Positions 30,939-33,331 of a stretch of 33,331 bases of DNA are shown here, one piece after another. The notes under the pieces were generated by a model, which ran no database searches, was not told the DNA's origin, and saw nothing but the letters and a program-made list of their open reading frames with translations. Numbering within the stretch: the first letter of the stretch is position 1; each line of letters begins with the position of its first letter. Source of the DNA: Marinilabiliales bacterium. Lineage in GTDB: Bacteria; Bacteroidota; Bacteroidia; Bacteroidales; DTU049. The translations under genes and the position numbers were made by a program. The stretch covers positions 1 through 33,331 of the forward strand of contig PKSX01000003.1 in the NCBI GenBank assembly GCA_002869435.1, in the 5' to 3' direction.

Positions 30939-31579
30939 TCCCCTCTCTTCCGCCTCATTCGCCTACGAATAAAGAACGCCGGAATAGCATACACAATAAG
31001 CAATGCGTAAATTACAAAAACTGCCGTAAACGTAGATACACAGTCATAATCTGATGGGCCTCTAAACGAGATTTTATCTGCATTTGCTCTTATATAATCG
31101 CGGGTTACTTTGTATTTCGGGTCTGCAGCATCCGGAGCAATTTCTGTTAGCGAATCCACATAAAAAACCTCATCGGATTTCATATTAAACACTTCATATC
31201 CCTCGTCTTCTTCATATGGTTCATCAACAGAGTAAATAAGACTGCCATACATATACGGATCCCAGATTTGTACACCTCTTACCTGTTTGTAATAACCACA
31301 GGTTAGGCATAATGGAAAATCAGCTCTACCATAAGATATAAACTCATCAACGGCATACTCTTCGTATTCCTCTTCCTCACGAATTCCAAAACCATACTTA
31401 TCGTCAATTGCATAAAATGCATAATCGGAGCTGGTATTGGTAACCATAGAAATGAGGGCATTTTTGCGTCCGCCTTTGGACAGGCTGATATCAAACCCGT
31501 AAATAATAAGGCTGTAGACAAATAGAATTGAAATCAAATAGAAAATGAAGGACCATATTGCACCGAAAAGTTTTGCCAT
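30935..31579 (-). CDS. Two-pass membrane protein of unknown function
   Basis: I do not recognise this 214-residue protein. A hydrophobic segment at about residues 8-30 ([21 protein letters not shown]) and another at about 180-203 ([21 protein letters not shown]) flank an extracytoplasmic domain of about 150 residues. That domain is rich in Glu, Asp and Tyr ([27 protein letters not shown]). The C-terminus is strongly basic ([10 protein letters not shown]), indicating cytoplasmic ends. A CLTC pair lies in the middle ([10 protein letters not shown]). ATG at 31579 is chosen over an upstream TTG at 31624 because the exact -7 box TATATTTG (31603-31610) lies between them. Its stop overlaps that of the PhnA-like gene. 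Confidence 0.75.
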   Translation of the reverse strand: MAKLFGAIWSFIFYLISILFVYSLIIYGFDISLSKGGRKNALISMVTNTSSDYAFYAIDDKYGFGIREEEEYEEYAVDEFISYGRADFPLCLTCGYYKQVRGVQIWDPYMYGSLIYSVDEPYEEDEGYEVFNMKSDEVFYVDSLTEIAPDAADPKYKVTRDYIRANADKISFRGPSDYDCVSTFTAVFVIYALLIVYAIPAFFIRRRMRRKRGD

Positions 31580-31602
31580 GGTATTGTTTTTAGATGAGTA
31601 TT

Positions 31603-31610
31603 CAAATATA
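31603..31610 (-). promoter_or_regulatory. -7 promoter box for the two-pass membrane protein gene
   Basis: Minus-strand TATATTTG matches TAnnTTTG exactly, 23 bases upstream of the ATG at 31579. The T-tail of the upstream terminator (TTTTTTTTG) lies 11 bases away, too close to be a normal -33 element. Confidence 0.5.
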
Positions 31611-31630
31611 TAAATATTAGGCAAAAAAAA

Positions 31631-31650
31631 GCCGATCCTTACGGATCAGC
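31631..31650 (-). terminator. Rho-independent terminator of the pyruvate:ferredoxin oxidoreductase gene
   Basis: On the minus strand GCTGATCC-GTAA-GGATCGGC forms an 8-bp stem with one mismatch and a 4-base loop, followed by eight T. It lies 24 bases after the stop codon. Confidence 0.88.
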
Positions 31651-31674
31651 CTTATATTTTGAATGATTTTACTC

Positions 31675-33331
31675 TTAATAAACCATTTCCACTAAACGCT
31701 TATAGCCATTATAGCGACGTTTTGCATCGTTTTCAGCTGAAACAAAGAGTTCTGCTGCTTCTTTCGGGAATGATTTCATGAGAGAAGTATATCGAACCTC
31801 GCTTTGCAGGAATTCCTGGAATTTGCTCCATTCGGGCTCTTTAGAATCGAGCTGGAACGGATTCTTTCCTTCTGCTTCCAAACGTGGATCATAGCGATAC
31901 AATTGCCAGTAACCGGCTTCAACCGCAAATTTCTCCTGCTCCTGGGTTTTACCCATTCCGGAACGAAGTCCGTGATTGATACATGGTGCATAAGCAATAA
32001 TTACTGATGGTCCGGGATAAGATTCGGCTTCACGAATGGCTTTAAAATACTGACTCTGGCTGGCACCCATGGCCACCTGAGCTACATATACATAACCATA
32101 AGACATGGCCATCATACCCAAATCTTTCTTGCGGATCTTTTTACCTGAAGCAGCAAATTTTGCAACAGCACCTACAGGAGTAGCTTTTGACGCCTGGCCA
32201 CCGGTGTTTGAATACACCTCAGTATCGAGAACCAGCAAGTTAATATCTTCACCAGAGGCGATAACATGATCAAGGCCACCGTAGCCAATATCATAAGCCC
32301 AACCATCACCACCAACAACCCAAACTGATTTTTTAACCAGATACTGTTCATTTTCAACTATGCATTTGGCCAATTCTGAGTTGTCGTTTTTTGCAATTGC
32401 CATCAGGTTTTTACTCGCAGCTTCAGACGCAAGCGCTTCACTTCTTCCGGCAATCCATTCTTCGCAGGCTGTTTTCAGTTCGCCATTCATTTCGCCTTCC
32501 ATCGCTGCTTTCATTTTCAGCTCAAGGCGATCGCGGATTTTTTCAATACCGCTGGCAATACCAAATCCATATTCGGCATTGTCTTCAAACAATGAGTTAG
32601 CCCATGCAACACCTTTTCCTGATTTATAGTTTGCAGTATAGGGTGTTGATGGAGCAGATCCACCATAAATAGATGAACAACCTGTAGCGTTTGCTACAAT
32701 CATGCGCTCACCATAAAGCTGGGTGATAACTTTAATATAAGGGGTTTCTCCACAACCTGCACAGGCGCCGCTGAATTCAAACAGAGGCTGAGCAAACTGA
32801 CTATTCTTAACTGTTTTATATTTATCAGCTGTATCTTCCTTGTAACCAACTTTTTCATCCATATAAATAAAGCGGTCGGCTTCTTCCATCTGTGAATCAA
32901 GTGATTTGAATACGAGTGATTTTTCTTTTGAAGGACAAACATCGATACAGTTACCGCAACCGGTACAATCGAGGGGACTCACCTGCATCCGGAAATTATA
33001 TTCCTTTTGTGCACCGTTTCCTTTTACGGTTTTTGTATTGGCCGGAGCTGCTGCAAGTTCCTCATCTGTTAGAAGGAACGGGCGAATAGCAGCATGGGGA
33101 CAAACATATGAACACTGATTACACTGAATACAGTTTTCTGAAATCCATTCGGGAACATGAACGGCAATGCCGCGTTTTTCATATTTAGTTGTGCCTGCAG
33201 GGAAAGTACCGTCTTCGCGACCAAGAAAAGTAGAAACCGGAAGAGAATCACCATCCTGACGATTAATCACATCGGCTACATTGCGAACAAATTCAGGCTT
33301 GTTTTCATCTGCTGCATCAGGAGTTACTTCA
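31675..33331 (-). CDS. nifJ: Pyruvate:ferredoxin (flavodoxin) oxidoreductase, C-terminal part (partial at window edge)
   Basis: The reading frame is open to the window edge, so only the C-terminal 551 residues of a protein that is normally about 1,180 residues are seen. The enzyme converts pyruvate plus CoA to acetyl-CoA, CO2 and reduced ferredoxin. Two 4Fe-4S motifs appear, CIQCNQCSYVCPH and CTGCGNCIDVCPS. The TPP/Mg domain follows, with CAGCGETPY (proximal cluster Cys), GCSSIYGGSAPSTPYT, VGGDGWAYDIGYGGLDH and LDTEVYSNTGGQASKATP. CINHGLRSGM supplies a further cluster cysteine. A GTG at 33270 is internal, because coding sequence continues upstream of it (EFVRNVAD...). It is a key anaerobic enzyme and possible electron source for Fe-S proteins elsewhere. 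Confidence 0.96.
   Translation of the reverse strand, partial: EVTPDAADENKPEFVRNVADVINRQDGDSLPVSTFLGREDGTFPAGTTKYEKRGIAVHVPEWISENCIQCNQCSYVCPHAAIRPFLLTDEELAAAPANTKTVKGNGAQKEYNFRMQVSPLDCTGCGNCIDVCPSKEKSLVFKSLDSQMEEADRFIYMDEKVGYKEDTADKYKTVKNSQFAQPLFEFSGACAGCGETPYIKVITQLYGERMIVANATGCSSIYGGSAPSTPYTANYKSGKGVAWANSLFEDNAEYGFGIASGIEKIRDRLELKMKAAMEGEMNGELKTACEEWIAGRSEALASEAASKNLMAIAKNDNSELAKCIVENEQYLVKKSVWVVGGDGWAYDIGYGGLDHVIASGEDINLLVLDTEVYSNTGGQASKATPVGAVAKFAASGKKIRKKDLGMMAMSYGYVYVAQVAMGASQSQYFKAIREAESYPGPSVIIAYAPCINHGLRSGMGKTQEQEKFAVEAGYWQLYRYDPRLEAEGKNPFQLDSKEPEWSKFQEFLQSEVRYTSLMKSFPKEAAELFVSAENDAKRRYNGYKRLVEMVY

Noticed and set aside
31580..31624. Upstream TTG start adding 15 residues to the two-pass membrane protein
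   Set aside because: An exact -7 box (31603-31610) lies within it, and the TTG is in the T-tail of the nifJ terminator.

Overview
This window reads as chromosomal DNA from an anaerobic or facultatively anaerobic member of the Bacteroidota, probably near Bacteroidales/Marinilabiliales. Three secreted proteins end in type IX secretion (T9SS) sorting domains. Several signal peptides end in Ala|Gln, as is typical of the phylum. At least ten gene starts have the Bacteroidota -7 promoter box TAnnTTTG a short distance upstream. Genes lack clear Shine-Dalgarno sequences. A pyruvate:ferredoxin oxidoreductase and an iron-sulfur/NifX-type cluster point to ferredoxin-based anaerobic metabolism. I see no tRNA, rRNA, CRISPR array, insertion sequence or prophage, and no gap between genes exceeds about 175 bases.

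Layout. (1) 26-3243, minus strand: a tight six-gene cassette. It encodes a DUF134 Cys-rich DNA-binding protein, a NifX-like protein, a tiny Gly/Lys-rich protein, a second NifX-like protein with a His-rich tail, a DUF89 metal-dependent phosphatase and a MinD-type ATPase carrying two 4Fe-4S motifs. It resembles the 'orange protein' (orp) loci of sulfate reducers. Its promoter region holds a perfect 14-bp palindrome between the -33 and -7 elements. (2) 3417-6335: a large T9SS cargo protein with a beta-helix and a PKD domain, followed by a strong terminator. (3) 6416-8647: two glycosyltransferases (GT9, GT4). (4) 8719-11024: an M17 leucyl aminopeptidase and a ChaN/Tiki-like protein. (5) 11070-11954, minus: a DNRLRE-type T9SS cargo. 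(6) 12065-15202: an APC amino-acid permease overlapping a TauE/SafE-type permease, then a VTT/DedA-like membrane protein. (7) 15316-15792: a small exported protein of unknown function. (8) 15847-21436: ispG, a YihX-like HAD phosphatase, pfkA and priA, each overlapping the next, so almost certainly one translationally coupled operon.

(9) 21441-21489: a heptamer tandem repeat that runs into the GTG start of a helical protein of unknown function (21488-22012). A third T9SS cargo follows (22102-23238). (10) 23357-29036, minus: a DsrE-like protein, a class II aldolase overlapping mtnA (a partial 5'-thioribose/5-deoxyribose salvage module), a phosphate (PiT) transporter with a C-terminal PhoU-like helical domain, and an e(P4)-type acid phosphatase. 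The last two together suggest scavenging of extracellular phosphate esters. (11) 29200-31579: a surface-type lipoprotein, an exported flavin-reductase-fold protein, a PhnA/YjdM zinc-ribbon protein and a two-pass membrane protein. The PhnA reading frame is interrupted by TAA at codon 2. (12) 31675-33331, minus: the C-terminal half of pyruvate:ferredoxin oxidoreductase, running off the window edge.

The best candidate for an under-described system is the 26-3243 cassette with its palindromic promoter. The most concrete local anomaly is the ATG-TAA start of the PhnA-like gene. All functions are inferred from sequence motifs read by eye; no database search was run.
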